Both the position numbers and the translations under genes were made by a program. Positions 33,436-41,454 of a DNA stretch of 54,058 nucleotides are shown here, in pieces. The stretch lies in assembly GCF_020171805.1 (NCBI RefSeq), contig NZ_JAIVAF010000009.1, positions 1 to 54,058 of the forward strand. The letters run 5' to 3'. Under the pieces are notes generated by a model, which saw only the letters and a list, made by a program, of their open reading frames with translations, was not told where the DNA came from and searched no databases. How positions within the stretch are numbered: position 1 is the stretch's first letter; every line of letters starts with the position of its first letter. The DNA comes from Guptibacillus algicola. GTDB taxonomy: Bacteria; Bacillota; Bacilli; Bacillales; Guptibacillaceae.

Positions 33436-33539
33436 ATAAAAATAGCTGCCAGTGCAGGCAACTATTTCGGAAGGGGGAACTTCTATTTCTTCTTGAAATG
33501 AACATGTCGGGGAACACAATTCATTATCATTTCCTTATA
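33436..33539 (-). ncRNA. Putative Fur-regulated small RNA (FsrA-like)
   Basis: A predicted transcript of about 100 bases starting near 33538, just after a Fur-box promoter, and ending in an intrinsic terminator (11-bp stem AAATAGTTGCC/GGCAGCTATTT, 33440-33467, then T-tract). Its unpaired part holds two C-rich stretches, TTCCCCGAC and TTCCCCCTTCC, the kind of element by which FsrA of B. subtilis pairs with G-rich ribosome sites to repress iron-using enzymes. A tiny frame MNCVPRHVHFKKK (33483-33524) lies inside. There is no other gene between bdbC and the 55-codon gene. Identity with FsrA is inference. Confidence 0.6.
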
Positions 33540-33573
33540 TGATAATGATAATCTTTATCAATTAAAAAGTCAA
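33539..33573 (-). promoter_or_regulatory. Sigma-A promoter overlapped by a Fur box
   Basis: TTGACT (33568-33573) and TATCAT (33545-33550) are 17 bases apart on the minus strand. The sequence at 33541-33559, GATAATGATAATCTTTATC, differs at one base from the 19-bp Fur-box consensus and covers the -10 box, as expected for iron-dependent repression. Confidence 0.78.
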
Positions 33574-33737
33574 TAACCTTTTCTCATTGTTAATTGAGGT
33601 GTTTTTTCTATCATTTGCGTACTTCTATTTCGCAAATATCCACTCTTCTTAGCTTCCAATCTTAGAATGAATGCAAATGTAACAAACGATGCAAACAATA
33701 TCACAAAAAACAATAACAGTTGCACTGTTTCTACCAT
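33570..33737 (-). CDS. Small single-pass membrane protein, 55 residues
   Basis: The frame starts MVETVQLLLFFVILFASF and is preceded by AGAGGTGG four bases from the ATG. One hydrophobic helix (about 6-26) is followed by a basic, polar tail (EAKKSGYLRNRSTQ...MRKGY). An extended -10 promoter and a Fur-box-like site lie upstream, and a Fur-controlled small RNA follows. I do not recognise the family; a link to iron limitation, in the manner of the small FbpA/B/C proteins that partner FsrA, is inference. Confidence 0.6.
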   Translation of the reverse strand: MVETVQLLLFFVILFASFVTFAFILRLEAKKSGYLRNRSTQMIEKTPQLTMRKGY

Positions 33738-33768
33738 TATTCCACCTCTTATATCTGAATTTTCTCTT

Positions 33769-33805
33769 ATTATATCATCGGTAGTTGATAATGAGAAGCA
33801 TTTTC
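33769..33805 (-). promoter_or_regulatory. Extended -10 promoter with Fur-box-like site
   Basis: TGATATAAT (-10 at 33769-33774) lies about 32 bases before the 55-codon gene. GATAATGAGAAGCATTTTC (33787-33805), three mismatches from the Fur consensus, covers the -35 region. Confidence 0.5.
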
Positions 33806-33832
33806 AATAAAGAAGATGTCAGAATATTAAAG

Positions 33833-33861
33833 TTGTGCAAACGGTTTTATTTTTCTATGAT
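33833..33861 (+). promoter_or_regulatory. Probable promoter of the aldo-keto reductase gene
   Basis: TTGTGC (33833-33838) and TATGAT (33856-33861) with a 17-base spacer, 40 bases before the start codon. Confidence 0.45.
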
Positions 33862-33900
33862 AGGAGTGGTACGAACTACAGTTATTCAGGAGGTTTATTT

Positions 33901-34803
33901 ATGCAGCGCGTTAACCTAGGAGAAGATTTATCCTTTTCACGTATTATTCACGGCCTATGGCGTCTTGCAGACTGGAATCAGTCCAGCGAAGAAACGTTGT
34001 CACTAATTGAACACAACCTTGAGCGTGGTATTACAACTTTTGACCATGCAGATATTTACGGAAGCTATGAATGTGAAGAACTATTTGGGCAGGCTCTCTC
34101 TCTCAAGCCTTCATTGAGAAATAAGATGGAAATCGTAACGAAGTGTGGAATCGTTCTCGAATCCCCTAACCGCCCTTCTCATACATCACACCATTACAAC
34201 ACGAGTAAAGAACATATCATTGCTTCAGCAGAACAATCGTTGAAGTCACTTGGCACTGACTATATCGATGCGCTACTTATTCATCGTCCCGATCCGTTTA
34301 TGGACCCTGAGCAAGTCGCAGAAGCGTTTTCAACGCTACAAAAAGATGGGAAGGTAAGACATTTCGGCGTATCGAACTTCAAACAACATCAGTTTACTAT
34401 GCTTCAATCGTATGTCGACCAGCCACTCATTACTAATCAAATCGAACTCTCAGCATATAACCTAGAAAATTTCGAAGATGGTACACTAGACCTTTGTCAG
34501 GAAAAACGAATCAAACCTATGGCCTGGTCACCTCTCGCTGGTGGTAACGTGTTTACCTCAAACGACGAGAAAGCGACGCGCTTACGCCAGACTATTGAAA
34601 AAGTTGCTTCTGAAATCGGTGCGGAAGGAATCGATCAAGTGCTTTACGCATGGCTTCTTAACCATCCCGCTGACATTATGCCGATCGTTGGCTCAGGAAA
34701 GACCAATCGAATCGATAGCGCGATTGATGCTCTTTCCTTATCATTAAACCGCGATCAGTGGTTTGAAATTCTCACTAGCTCAATGGGACATGATATTCCA
34801 TAA
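33901..34803 (+). CDS. Aldo-keto reductase (YdhF-like)
   Basis: A 300-residue (beta/alpha)8 NADPH-dependent oxidoreductase. The catalytic tetrad is visible: Asp and Tyr in FDHADIYGSYE, Lys in IVTKCGI and His in LLIHRPDP; cofactor contacts lie in GVSNFK and PIVGSGKTNRI. Closest in pattern to E. coli YdhF. AGGAGG seven bases from the ATG at 33901 decides the start. A monocistronic gene with its own terminator; the substrate is unknown. Confidence 0.92.
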   Translation: MQRVNLGEDLSFSRIIHGLWRLADWNQSSEETLSLIEHNLERGITTFDHADIYGSYECEELFGQALSLKPSLRNKMEIVTKCGIVLESPNRPSHTSHHYNTSKEHIIASAEQSLKSLGTDYIDALLIHRPDPFMDPEQVAEAFSTLQKDGKVRHFGVSNFKQHQFTMLQSYVDQPLITNQIELSAYNLENFEDGTLDLCQEKRIKPMAWSPLAGGNVFTSNDEKATRLRQTIEKVASEIGAEGIDQVLYAWLLNHPADIMPIVGSGKTNRIDSAIDALSLSLNRDQWFEILTSSMGHDIP

Positions 34804-34809
34804 CATAGC

Positions 34810-34841
34810 GAAAAGCGTCCGGACGACCTCGGACGCTTTTC
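34810..34841. terminator. Bidirectional terminator, aldo-keto reductase / doxX
   Basis: Perfect 11-bp stem GAAAAGCGTCC/GGACGCTTTTC with T-tracts on both sides. Confidence 0.88.
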
Positions 34842-34872
34842 ATTATTCGTTAAACAAACGTTTGATTAACAT

Positions 34873-35259
34873 CTATGATCTCTGACTCGTCACAACACTA
34901 GATAGTGAATATTTCCTACTTCCCGTTACCGCTAAGATGATAGACAATCCAAGAAGGGACAGTGGAAATTCAAAGCCTCCGATTAAGCCCATTGGAAGCT
35001 TCGCAAGTACGATAGCTCCTACCATTGTCATTCCAAGAATAATTGCAGAAGGCACAACGAAGATTCCAAGAATAAGGCTTGCTCCACCGATTGCCTCAAC
35101 TATTGCAGTAACATACGCTAGCCAAGCTGGCTGACCAATCTTTTCAAATATTGCGATGGTATTTTCGATGCCAGCAAGTTTCTGGATTCCATGAGCCAAC
35201 ATGATGATTCCTAAAATCAAACGACCAGCTAATAAGCCCCATTCTACTCTTCCACTCAT
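34873..35259 (-). CDS. DoxX family membrane protein
   Basis: A 128-residue protein with four hydrophobic helices; GRLILGIIMLAHGIQKLAG and AIVEAIGGASLILG are typical of the DoxX/YphA family. Members have been linked to redox or thiol stress in other bacteria, but no activity can be assigned here. GAGGTG lies seven bases before the ATG at 35259. Confidence 0.85.
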   Translation of the reverse strand: MSGRVEWGLLAGRLILGIIMLAHGIQKLAGIENTIAIFEKIGQPAWLAYVTAIVEAIGGASLILGIFVVPSAIILGMTMVGAIVLAKLPMGLIGGFEFPLSLLGLSIILAVTGSRKYSLSSVVTSQRS

Positions 35260-35347
35260 GTTAAAACACCTCATTTTGTTATTTCCTAGCTAACGATGTG
35301 TTTCAATCAATGGATCACTTTTATATCCAAACAAATCAAGAAGCCTT

Positions 35348-36130
35348 CTACGGGACTTGTTTATCGATCATATCAAAACTTGGAATCAATTCAGAAAGAG
35401 GCACAATCGTAGATTCTGTTTGGTAAACAGGAATGTATTCATTTAGTACTTGCACCATTTTCTTTCCCGCTATCCCTACATGGCCGATCGCGATATGGTT
35501 CTCATCGTCATTTAGAAGCCTCTCGAGTTCTCTTGCTTTCTTGTTCATATGGCTTATCGTGTAAATATCATCGAAGAAAAGCTCATTCTCTAAGTATGGT
35601 ACTCCTATTTCATTAGCTAGCTTCGGAATAACGCTCTTGTCTGTCGTTCTGCTATCCAGATAATATAACCCCTTTTCTCGACAAACGTTCAAAACGATTC
35701 TCATGACGCGTTCATCGGCAGTTGCTTTTGAACCCATATGATGATTCATACCAACCGCATAAGGAACGTCGTCGATCGCACGTGTAATTCTTTTTCTTAT
35801 TTCTTTATCACTAAGGTTTGTCGTGATGGCACCTGGACCAAGCCAGCTAGCCTTTCCTCTTAGTGGTTCCATAGGGATATGTACAATTACTTCATGCCCC
35901 TTTTTGTGAGCAAGCTTTGCATCTTCTTTTGTAGTTGGAAGAAAAGGCATAATTGCTACGGTTAGAGGAACGGGAAGATTGAGCATTTCCTCCGTCCCCC
36001 CCATGTTGTTCCCAAAATCATCGATTACGATTGCGAGCTCAGAATGGCGACTTTTCGCTACAGCTTTTTCAACATAAGGGTGAGACCATATCGCATTCAT
36101 GATGATTACCGTAAGAAACAAAATCTTCAT
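35348..36130 (-). CDS. Divergent polysaccharide deacetylase (YibQ family)
   Basis: A 260-residue exported protein with an N-terminal signal segment (KILFLTVIIMNAIWS). The NodB-like fold motifs are LAIVIDDFGNNMGG, HEVIVHIPMEP, VGMNHHMGSKAT and YYLDSRTTDKSV, matching the divergent polysaccharide deacetylase family (Pfam PF04748). Catalytic metal residues appear partly kept (the ID-D and NHHMGS motifs). Likely acts at the cell surface on an unknown glycan. AGGAGG is eight bases from the ATG at 36130. Confidence 0.86.
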   Translation of the reverse strand: MKILFLTVIIMNAIWSHPYVEKAVAKSRHSELAIVIDDFGNNMGGTEEMLNLPVPLTVAIMPFLPTTKEDAKLAHKKGHEVIVHIPMEPLRGKASWLGPGAITTNLSDKEIRKRITRAIDDVPYAVGMNHHMGSKATADERVMRIVLNVCREKGLYYLDSRTTDKSVIPKLANEIGVPYLENELFFDDIYTISHMNKKARELERLLNDDENHIAIGHVGIAGKKMVQVLNEYIPVYQTESTIVPLSELIPSFDMIDKQVP

Positions 36131-36270
36131 CGACCGAACCTCCTTTTCATTAAAATTCCCACCTTCACTAAATTCATGAGTGAAGGTTTCCCTCAAGATG
36201 TTTTCTCGAAGGTTTTGAAGGGCATAGTAAAGATAGACTAGTGAATTCGCACGTAAAAGGAGAGGAAAAC

Positions 36271-36783
36271 ATGGAAAAAAGATACATCAGAGAAACGCTT
36301 GTGGTAAAAACAAGCCACGTATTCCCAGAAGCTACAAACAATCACAATACTCTCTTTGGTGGGCAATTGATGCGCGATATCGATGACCTCGCGTCAATAG
36401 CTGCGATGAGGCTTTGTCGAAGTGAGGTCGTAACAGCGTCCACTGACTCTGTCGATTTCCTTCATCCCATCACACCAGATGACTCAGTTTGCCTTGAAGC
36501 ATATGTATCCTATACAGGTAAGTCATCGATGGAGGTTTTCGTCAAAGTAATAGCGGAGCATCTCTTAACAGGTGAGAGAAAGATTGCTTCAACAGCATTC
36601 CTAACTTTCGTTGCGCTTGATGAAAATAAAAAACCATTATCCGTTCCTCAAATCATCCCTGAAACGGAAGAAGAAAAGAATCTTCATAATACTGCCCCAG
36701 CTCGCGCTGAAAAAAGACGAGAACATCGTCAGGCAAGTAAAGAACTCGCAGGACTCTTAACAACAAAACGACCATGGGAATAA
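36271..36783 (+). CDS. Acyl-CoA thioesterase (hot-dog fold, YkhA-like)
   Basis: A 170-residue acyl-CoA hydrolase. TNNHNTLFGGQLMRDIDDLASIAAMR holds the catalytic-region Asn and Asp, followed by VTASTDSVDFLHPI and the C-terminal FVALDENKKPLSVP. It hydrolyses acyl-CoA esters in the cytoplasm, as for B. subtilis YkhA. AGGAGAGG precedes the ATG at 36271. Confidence 0.9.
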   Translation: MEKRYIRETLVVKTSHVFPEATNNHNTLFGGQLMRDIDDLASIAAMRLCRSEVVTASTDSVDFLHPITPDDSVCLEAYVSYTGKSSMEVFVKVIAEHLLTGERKIASTAFLTFVALDENKKPLSVPQIIPETEEEKNLHNTAPARAEKRREHRQASKELAGLLTTKRPWE

Positions 36784-36784
36784 C

Positions 36785-36817
36785 AAAAGCGACGTCCTAT
36801 TTAGGACGCCGCTTTTA
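36785..36817. terminator. Bidirectional terminator, thioesterase / yisL
   Basis: Stem AAAAGCG-CGTCCT/AGGACG-CGCTTTT with one mismatch and a short loop, between two convergent genes. Confidence 0.82.
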
Positions 36818-36819
36818 TA

Positions 36820-37167
36820 TTAGAAACTGATGACATCATATCCGATCAATAGCACGATTAGAAGTAAAGCTGCGAATGCGATCCAATGTGTTTTGGTTGA
36901 CTCGGACCTTTTTCTTCTACCTACGATCATTTCCATCACTCCAATTAGAGCGATTGCTATGATACCTTTGAAAATATATAGAAGTGGAAATGATCCCATT
37001 GTAAATTGAAGAACGATCATACCCGCTCCTGAAATAATCATAATTAGATAAAAAAGCCTTTGAATCATTAGAGAAATGTTCTGCTTGTAAGCGAAGAAGC
37101 TAACGAATAATAAGAGCACAAGAATTGCCCATGAGCCTGCGTGAGACTGATAAAAAATATTATACAT
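36820..37167 (-). CDS. yisL: YisL family (DUF1516) membrane protein
   Basis: A 115-residue protein with four hydrophobic helices and the family pattern LRLFY-type segment IQRLFYLIMIISGAGM, followed by GIIAIALIGVMEMIVGRRKR. YisL proteins are widespread in Bacillus and of unknown function. AGGGG is seven bases from the ATG at 37167. A 10-4-10 palindrome sits at its transcription start. Confidence 0.85.
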   Translation of the reverse strand: MYNIFYQSHAGSWAILVLLLFVSFFAYKQNISLMIQRLFYLIMIISGAGMIVLQFTMGSFPLLYIFKGIIAIALIGVMEMIVGRRKRSESTKTHWIAFAALLLIVLLIGYDVISF

Positions 37168-37192
37168 GTGTGTTCCCCTTCCCATCCTTTAT

Positions 37193-37247
37193 GGATATGA
37201 CATAAGTGTCATATCCTAATAGTAGAATTCTATTTCCATCGACACAA
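37193..37247 (-). promoter_or_regulatory. yisL promoter with operator-like palindrome
   Basis: TTGTGT (37242-37247) and TACTAT (37219-37224) are 17 bases apart. Just downstream, 37193-37216 is a perfect inverted repeat GGATATGACA-4-TGTCATATCC covering the expected start site and 5' leader. Confidence 0.6.
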
Positions 37248-37291
37248 GCCCTATTATGAAAAGATAACAAATTTATCATATCTTCCTCACT

Positions 37292-37324
37292 TAAAAGCCC
37301 CCCTGACTCGTAGCCAGGGGGGTT
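37292..37324 (-). terminator. Terminator of cadA
   Basis: GC-rich stem CCCCCCTG/CAGGGGGG with a 9-base loop and CTTTTAAG after it on the minus strand. Confidence 0.78.
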
Positions 37325-37329
37325 ACATG

Positions 37330-39441
37330 TTACGAATGTTGTGGAGCTGGATTTTGCACGTCTTTCATTGGCTTTTCTTTCTTTTCCCATAGAATTGTCA
37401 AACTAATTAACGTTACGAGGATCGTAGCACCCATATCTGATAAGATTGCAATCCAAAGAGTAAGGAGACCTGGAATCGTTAGCAGCAATGCAATAAGCTT
37501 TAAGCCAAGTGCTAGAGCGATATTTATTCTAATTGTGCGGTTCACCCGCTTCGCAATCGAAATCGCTTCAGGTAACTTACCAAGGTGATCTTGCATCAAC
37601 ACAATGTCCGCTGTTTCGATCGCACTATCCGTTCCTTTCCCCATCGCAATTCCTAAATCAGCTGTAGCGAGAGCAGGAGCATCATTGATACCATCCCCAA
37701 TCATCGCTACTTTACCTTTTTTCGTAAGCTCTTTAACTTTCTCCACTTTTTCAACAGGCATCAACCCTGCAAAAAATGAATGGACTCCTACTCGTTTCGA
37801 TACCTTTTCGGCAGTTTTGTGATGGTCACCCGTTAGCATCACCGTATTTTTGATTCCAGAAGAATGTAGTGCGCTCATAACCGATTCACTCTCTTCTCTG
37901 ATTTCATCAGAAATCCCAAAAACACCAAGAATTTTTGTGTTATCTGCCACTATCACGAGCGTTAGTCCTTCTTCCTTCATCGAAGCAATCGTGGATTGAA
38001 CGCTGTATTCAATCTCGATGTCCTCTACACTTTTCTCATTTCCAACTTTGTATCGTTTTCCATCGATTATGGCAACAATTCCTTGTCCGGCAATCGTCTC
38101 GAGTTCCTCTGCTTCTAATTTACGGACTGGGAATTCACTCACCTTATCCATTATGGCTTTTGCCAACGGATGTGAAGAATGTTTCTCAACCGCTGCAGCT
38201 ACTGTTAAAAACGTTTCGTGATCAAACGACTCATATTTTTCTACATAGGGTCTTCCCTTTGTGAGCGTCCCCGTCTTATCAAATGCTAACGTATCGATCA
38301 TCCCTAGCTGTTCTAAATAGACTGAGCCTTTTATAAGAATGCCATTTCGAGCATTTCTTGTTATGCCAGAAATATTAGCGATCGGAGAGGAAAGGATCAG
38401 TGCACATGGACACCCAACAATTAACACCGCTAATCCTTGATAAAACCACTCACCAAAATCAGCATTTAGGAAGACTGGCGGAACAATCATAACGAGCGCT
38501 GAAATTGCCATAATAATAGGGGTATAATAGCGAGAAAAACGGTTGATAAACTGTTCTGTCGGCGTCTTCGTTTCCTGCGCTTCTTCAACAAGGTGGAGAA
38601 TCTTTGCAAGGGAGGAATCTTTATAGGCCCTCGTAATTCTAATTCGCAACACCCCTTCATTATTGATACTCCCGCCAAACACACCTTCTCCAACAGCTTT
38701 TTCTACTGGCATCGCTTCTCCTGTAATCGCAGCTTCATTTACCGAACTATTTCCAGACTCAATTACGCCATCAGAAGGAATTTTGTCCCCAGATCGAACG
38801 AGTACCAAATCATCAACATGTAGCTTTGAAATAGGAACAGTTTCTTCTACACCATTTCGAATGATGACTGCTTCTTTCGGTGCGATTTTTAGAAGTGAAG
38901 CCATCGATTTTCTAGCTTTCTGCATCCCTAGACCTTCTAAGTATTCGTTTAAGCCGAACAGTATGGCAACGAGAGTACCTTCCTTCCACTCTCCAATCGC
39001 AACTGCACCGATCAAAGCAATCGTCATCAGCGTTTCGATATTAAATTTCAATCGGATTAAGTTCTTTAACCCTTTTATAAACGTTTGATAACCACTTAAA
39101 ATGATTGCAGCAAGATAAAATGGTATTGCTGTAAAACTACTCATGCTATCTACAAGGAGAGCAAGAATAAATACACCAGTCGCAATCCCAAGATACATTT
39201 TGATAGAAGAAGGATGTGAGTGACCTTCGTGCTCGTCTTCATCATCACTCTTCACGAGTGAAGCATTGTCAGTAGATAGGATTTTCTCTACTTTATTGAG
39301 GTCAACTTTCTCATCAAGCTGGATCTTTCCAGAATTGTATTGAAGTTGAGCTGTTTCGCCATTGTCTAACTTTTGGATTCGCTGCTCCAAATCAGCAGCA
39401 CAATTGGGGCACGATAAACCCTTTATGCGATACTCTTTCAT
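37330..39441 (-). CDS. cadA: Heavy-metal P1B-type ATPase, Zn/Cd/Co efflux (CadA-like)
   Basis: A 703-residue P-type ATPase exporting divalent soft metals. It has one N-terminal metal-binding domain (GLSCPNCAADLE), the phosphatase motif TGEAMPVEK, the transmembrane CPC in VGCPCALIL, the phosphorylation site DKTGTLTKG, HSSHPLAKAI (HP motif) and the hinge MIGDGINDAPALA. The His-rich loop EDEHEGHSHPSS (about 70-85) follows the binding domain. The CPC and C-terminal IAILSDMGATI segment fit Zn/Cd specificity better than copper. The likely start is the ATG at 39441; a GTG four codons upstream overlaps the AAGGAG site. An ArsR-type operator lies upstream. Confidence 0.93.
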   Translation of the reverse strand: MKEYRIKGLSCPNCAADLEQRIQKLDNGETAQLQYNSGKIQLDEKVDLNKVEKILSTDNASLVKSDDEDEHEGHSHPSSIKMYLGIATGVFILALLVDSMSSFTAIPFYLAAIILSGYQTFIKGLKNLIRLKFNIETLMTIALIGAVAIGEWKEGTLVAILFGLNEYLEGLGMQKARKSMASLLKIAPKEAVIIRNGVEETVPISKLHVDDLVLVRSGDKIPSDGVIESGNSSVNEAAITGEAMPVEKAVGEGVFGGSINNEGVLRIRITRAYKDSSLAKILHLVEEAQETKTPTEQFINRFSRYYTPIIMAISALVMIVPPVFLNADFGEWFYQGLAVLIVGCPCALILSSPIANISGITRNARNGILIKGSVYLEQLGMIDTLAFDKTGTLTKGRPYVEKYESFDHETFLTVAAAVEKHSSHPLAKAIMDKVSEFPVRKLEAEELETIAGQGIVAIIDGKRYKVGNEKSVEDIEIEYSVQSTIASMKEEGLTLVIVADNTKILGVFGISDEIREESESVMSALHSSGIKNTVMLTGDHHKTAEKVSKRVGVHSFFAGLMPVEKVEKVKELTKKGKVAMIGDGINDAPALATADLGIAMGKGTDSAIETADIVLMQDHLGKLPEAISIAKRVNRTIRINIALALGLKLIALLLTIPGLLTLWIAILSDMGATILVTLISLTILWEKKEKPMKDVQNPAPQHS

Positions 39442-39488
39442 CTCGGTGTACACTCCTTCGTTAGGAAGCTCACATCATTATATTCAGT

Positions 39489-39549
39489 ATATGAGCATGT
39501 GTTCATATATTATATAGTTGATTTTACTGAACATTTCTCAAGATGTCAA
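39489..39549 (-). promoter_or_regulatory. cadA promoter and ArsR/CzrA-type operator
   Basis: A perfect TTGACA (39544-39549) and TAAAAT (39521-39526) are 17 bases apart; the -35 overlaps the stop codon of the ZIP gene. Downstream, 39489-39508 holds ATATGAGCA-TG-TGTTCATAT, the inverted repeat typical of CadC/CzrA metal sensors. No ArsR-family gene is in the window. Confidence 0.7.
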
Positions 39550-40265
39550 AATAATTTATGAACCAGTTTAATATATGTAATTATCAAAAGTATGCCCATG
39601 GTTGTGTATAACAACAACGTTCGGTAAAGAACACGGCCTTTGACTTTTAAAATAATTTCACACCAAGCAACATAAGAGAGCGAGCCAATCGCAATCCCTG
39701 TAAGGATCCCGTTCACCGTATAGGAAGGGGCAAAGTTAGACCCAAAAGCCGCAGATAATACAAGGACAAACGAAATCAAACTAGCAGCGAGTATTGCATA
39801 CAAACTCCTTAGCCCTGTAATACTCGTGAATAAAACCAAAGCTACTCCTTCAGGTATATGATGAATAAAAAGTGCTAAAAGTAACACCGTTCCGAAGCCA
39901 TCACCATTACCATTGATTCCAATTGCTATTCCAACAGGAATGCTGTGCGAAAGAAGTGCAAGAACAAAAGCAATCAGGGGCACATATTTATTATGTACAA
40001 GATAGTTGTGAAATCTCGATTCTATTAGCACGAACAATAGAAAAGAAAACGAAGCTCCTAATGAAATCGCAATGATATCAAACGAGTGCATACTTTCTGG
40101 AACTAATTCAAATAAAATGACGCCGATAAGCATACCACCACATAGCAAATAAAGTTCTTCTATTCGATGGGAATAGAAGCCATACGCCCCTCTCCCAGCA
40201 GCCGCTCCAATAAGTAAACCACTTAATCCAACAAGAAAAAGATTCGTTAATAAGGAAACCACCAT
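39546..40265 (-). CDS. ZIP family metal transporter
   Basis: A 239-residue membrane protein with about eight helices. The metal-binding signatures of ZIP transporters are ALLSHSIPVGIAIG and ALFIHHIPEGVALVLF. ZIP proteins usually bring zinc or similar divalent metals into the cytoplasm. It sits directly upstream of the efflux ATPase cadA in the same direction, but cadA has its own promoter. GGAGGG precedes the ATG. Confidence 0.9.
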   Translation of the reverse strand: MVVSLLTNLFLVGLSGLLIGAAAGRGAYGFYSHRIEELYLLCGGMLIGVILFELVPESMHSFDIIAISLGASFSFLLFVLIESRFHNYLVHNKYVPLIAFVLALLSHSIPVGIAIGINGNGDGFGTVLLLALFIHHIPEGVALVLFTSITGLRSLYAILAASLISFVLVLSAAFGSNFAPSYTVNGILTGIAIGSLSYVAWCEIILKVKGRVLYRTLLLYTTMGILLIITYIKLVHKLF

Positions 40266-40327
40266 TTCTCCCTCCTTTTTAGGGCCAAGTATATGACCCG
40301 TCCACTAAACTATATGAGAGAAATAAA

Positions 40328-40362
40328 AAAACAGAAGAAAGGTTACCCCATCTTCTCTTCTG
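40328..40362 (-). terminator. Terminator of the ADI-like gene's upstream neighbour region
   Basis: Minus-strand stem CAGAAGAGAAG/CTTTCTTCTG followed by seven T residues, immediately after the ADI-family gene (40375-41316), whose transcript it ends. Confidence 0.75.
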
Positions 40363-40374
40363 CTTAACTCCAAA

Positions 40375-41316
40375 TTAACTTCTTTCGATCGGCAACGTCA
40401 TACAGCGGATGCCTCCGCTACCTTTTTCAAGTTCATCGACGTCTACTTCTATTAACTTCTTCTTTTTTAACTTCGGATGACTTTTCAAAATCTTCTTATT
40501 TGCTTTTGTGCTGATCAACAAAGTTTCAGGATTAAGATTTAAGAAGTTGATGTCTGCTACTGTGTGAGTGATTTCATCTGTCCAGACAACTTCATATCCA
40601 TGTCGATTCAAGAATGCTTCCATCATCATGTATATAGACGTATCTTCCATGATAATCTTCACTGGGAAGTATCTCATATAGCTTTTAGCAAGGAAGACGT
40701 CTTCTCCCACAACATTGCAGTTCATATCCATGTGGAGTGTATCTCCTCTTCTTGGTAGATCGATGACACCTATTTCTGAAAAACCTGCTTGAAAAACCTG
40801 CTCTTTAATCGCTTCTATACTATCGATACTTGTCCGTAAGCCGGCATTAATAAAAACGGCATCCGAGTTCAATATCATCGCATCCCCAAACTCTAATGCT
40901 TTTGATTGATTATTACCTTTGATGGAAAACGTCTTCTCATCAAACCAATTCTTAAAGAGCAGATGGGATGTCACATATTCTGGTCTCCTCATCGTCGTAC
41001 CTGCTTCACCAGGAACGATATGATTTCCAAAGACACAAGCAAGGTCCCTCACAAACACACGGTTGATTAGCTCCCTATGTAAGACTAGATCTTCCTCCGA
41101 AAGATACGTATCATAGTTCACAACGTGTACTCCCTCGCCCTTCAATCCATTTACCATATTTTCATGATTCTCAATTGCTTTTTCATATTTTGCGGGAGCT
41201 TCCCACTGAACATAGGAGGCAATATCCTTATTAGGCACATCCAATGAAGATGGAGAACAAACAACCACACTCTTTAGCTCACTATATTCATTCCAACAAT
41301 TAGGATGTAGATTCAT
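40375..41316 (-). CDS. Arginine deiminase-fold amidinohydrolase (ADI/DDAH-like)
   Basis: About 313 residues with the catalytic set of the guanidine-modifying superfamily: Asp in VFVRDLACVF, Glu/Asp in LEFGDAMIL, His in DTLHMDMN and the nucleophilic Cys in GSGGIRCMTLPIER near the C-terminus. This fits arginine deiminase or a related dimethylarginine hydrolase/amidinotransferase; no arcB or arcC is nearby, so the substrate is uncertain. AAGGGG abuts the ATG at 41325 but is nine bases from the ATG at 41316, which is chosen. It is divergent from an amino-acid permease. Confidence 0.87.
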   Translation of the reverse strand: MNLHPNCWNEYSELKSVVVCSPSSLDVPNKDIASYVQWEAPAKYEKAIENHENMVNGLKGEGVHVVNYDTYLSEEDLVLHRELINRVFVRDLACVFGNHIVPGEAGTTMRRPEYVTSHLLFKNWFDEKTFSIKGNNQSKALEFGDAMILNSDAVFINAGLRTSIDSIEAIKEQVFQAGFSEIGVIDLPRRGDTLHMDMNCNVVGEDVFLAKSYMRYFPVKIIMEDTSIYMMMEAFLNRHGYEVVWTDEITHTVADINFLNLNPETLLISTKANKKILKSHPKLKKKKLIEVDVDELEKGSGGIRCMTLPIERS

Positions 41317-41454
41317 GTTAGGCATCCCCTTCTAACCGATTTATCCTATTACTATCTCCTCTTCAAATCAAATCATTCATCTCCCCCGAAAGGACACATA
41401 TTCCTCATCGATCCTTCTCAAACTATGTATACAAACAAATGGGGAGTTATGCGA

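Noticed and set aside
33339-33542. 67-codon plus-strand frame upstream of the Fur box
   Set aside because: It runs antisense through two terminators and the small RNA and lacks a ribosome site.
40266-40330. Sigma-B-like GTTTAG and GGGTCA before the ZIP gene
   Set aside because: The two boxes are only 5 bases apart, far below the 12-15 needed.
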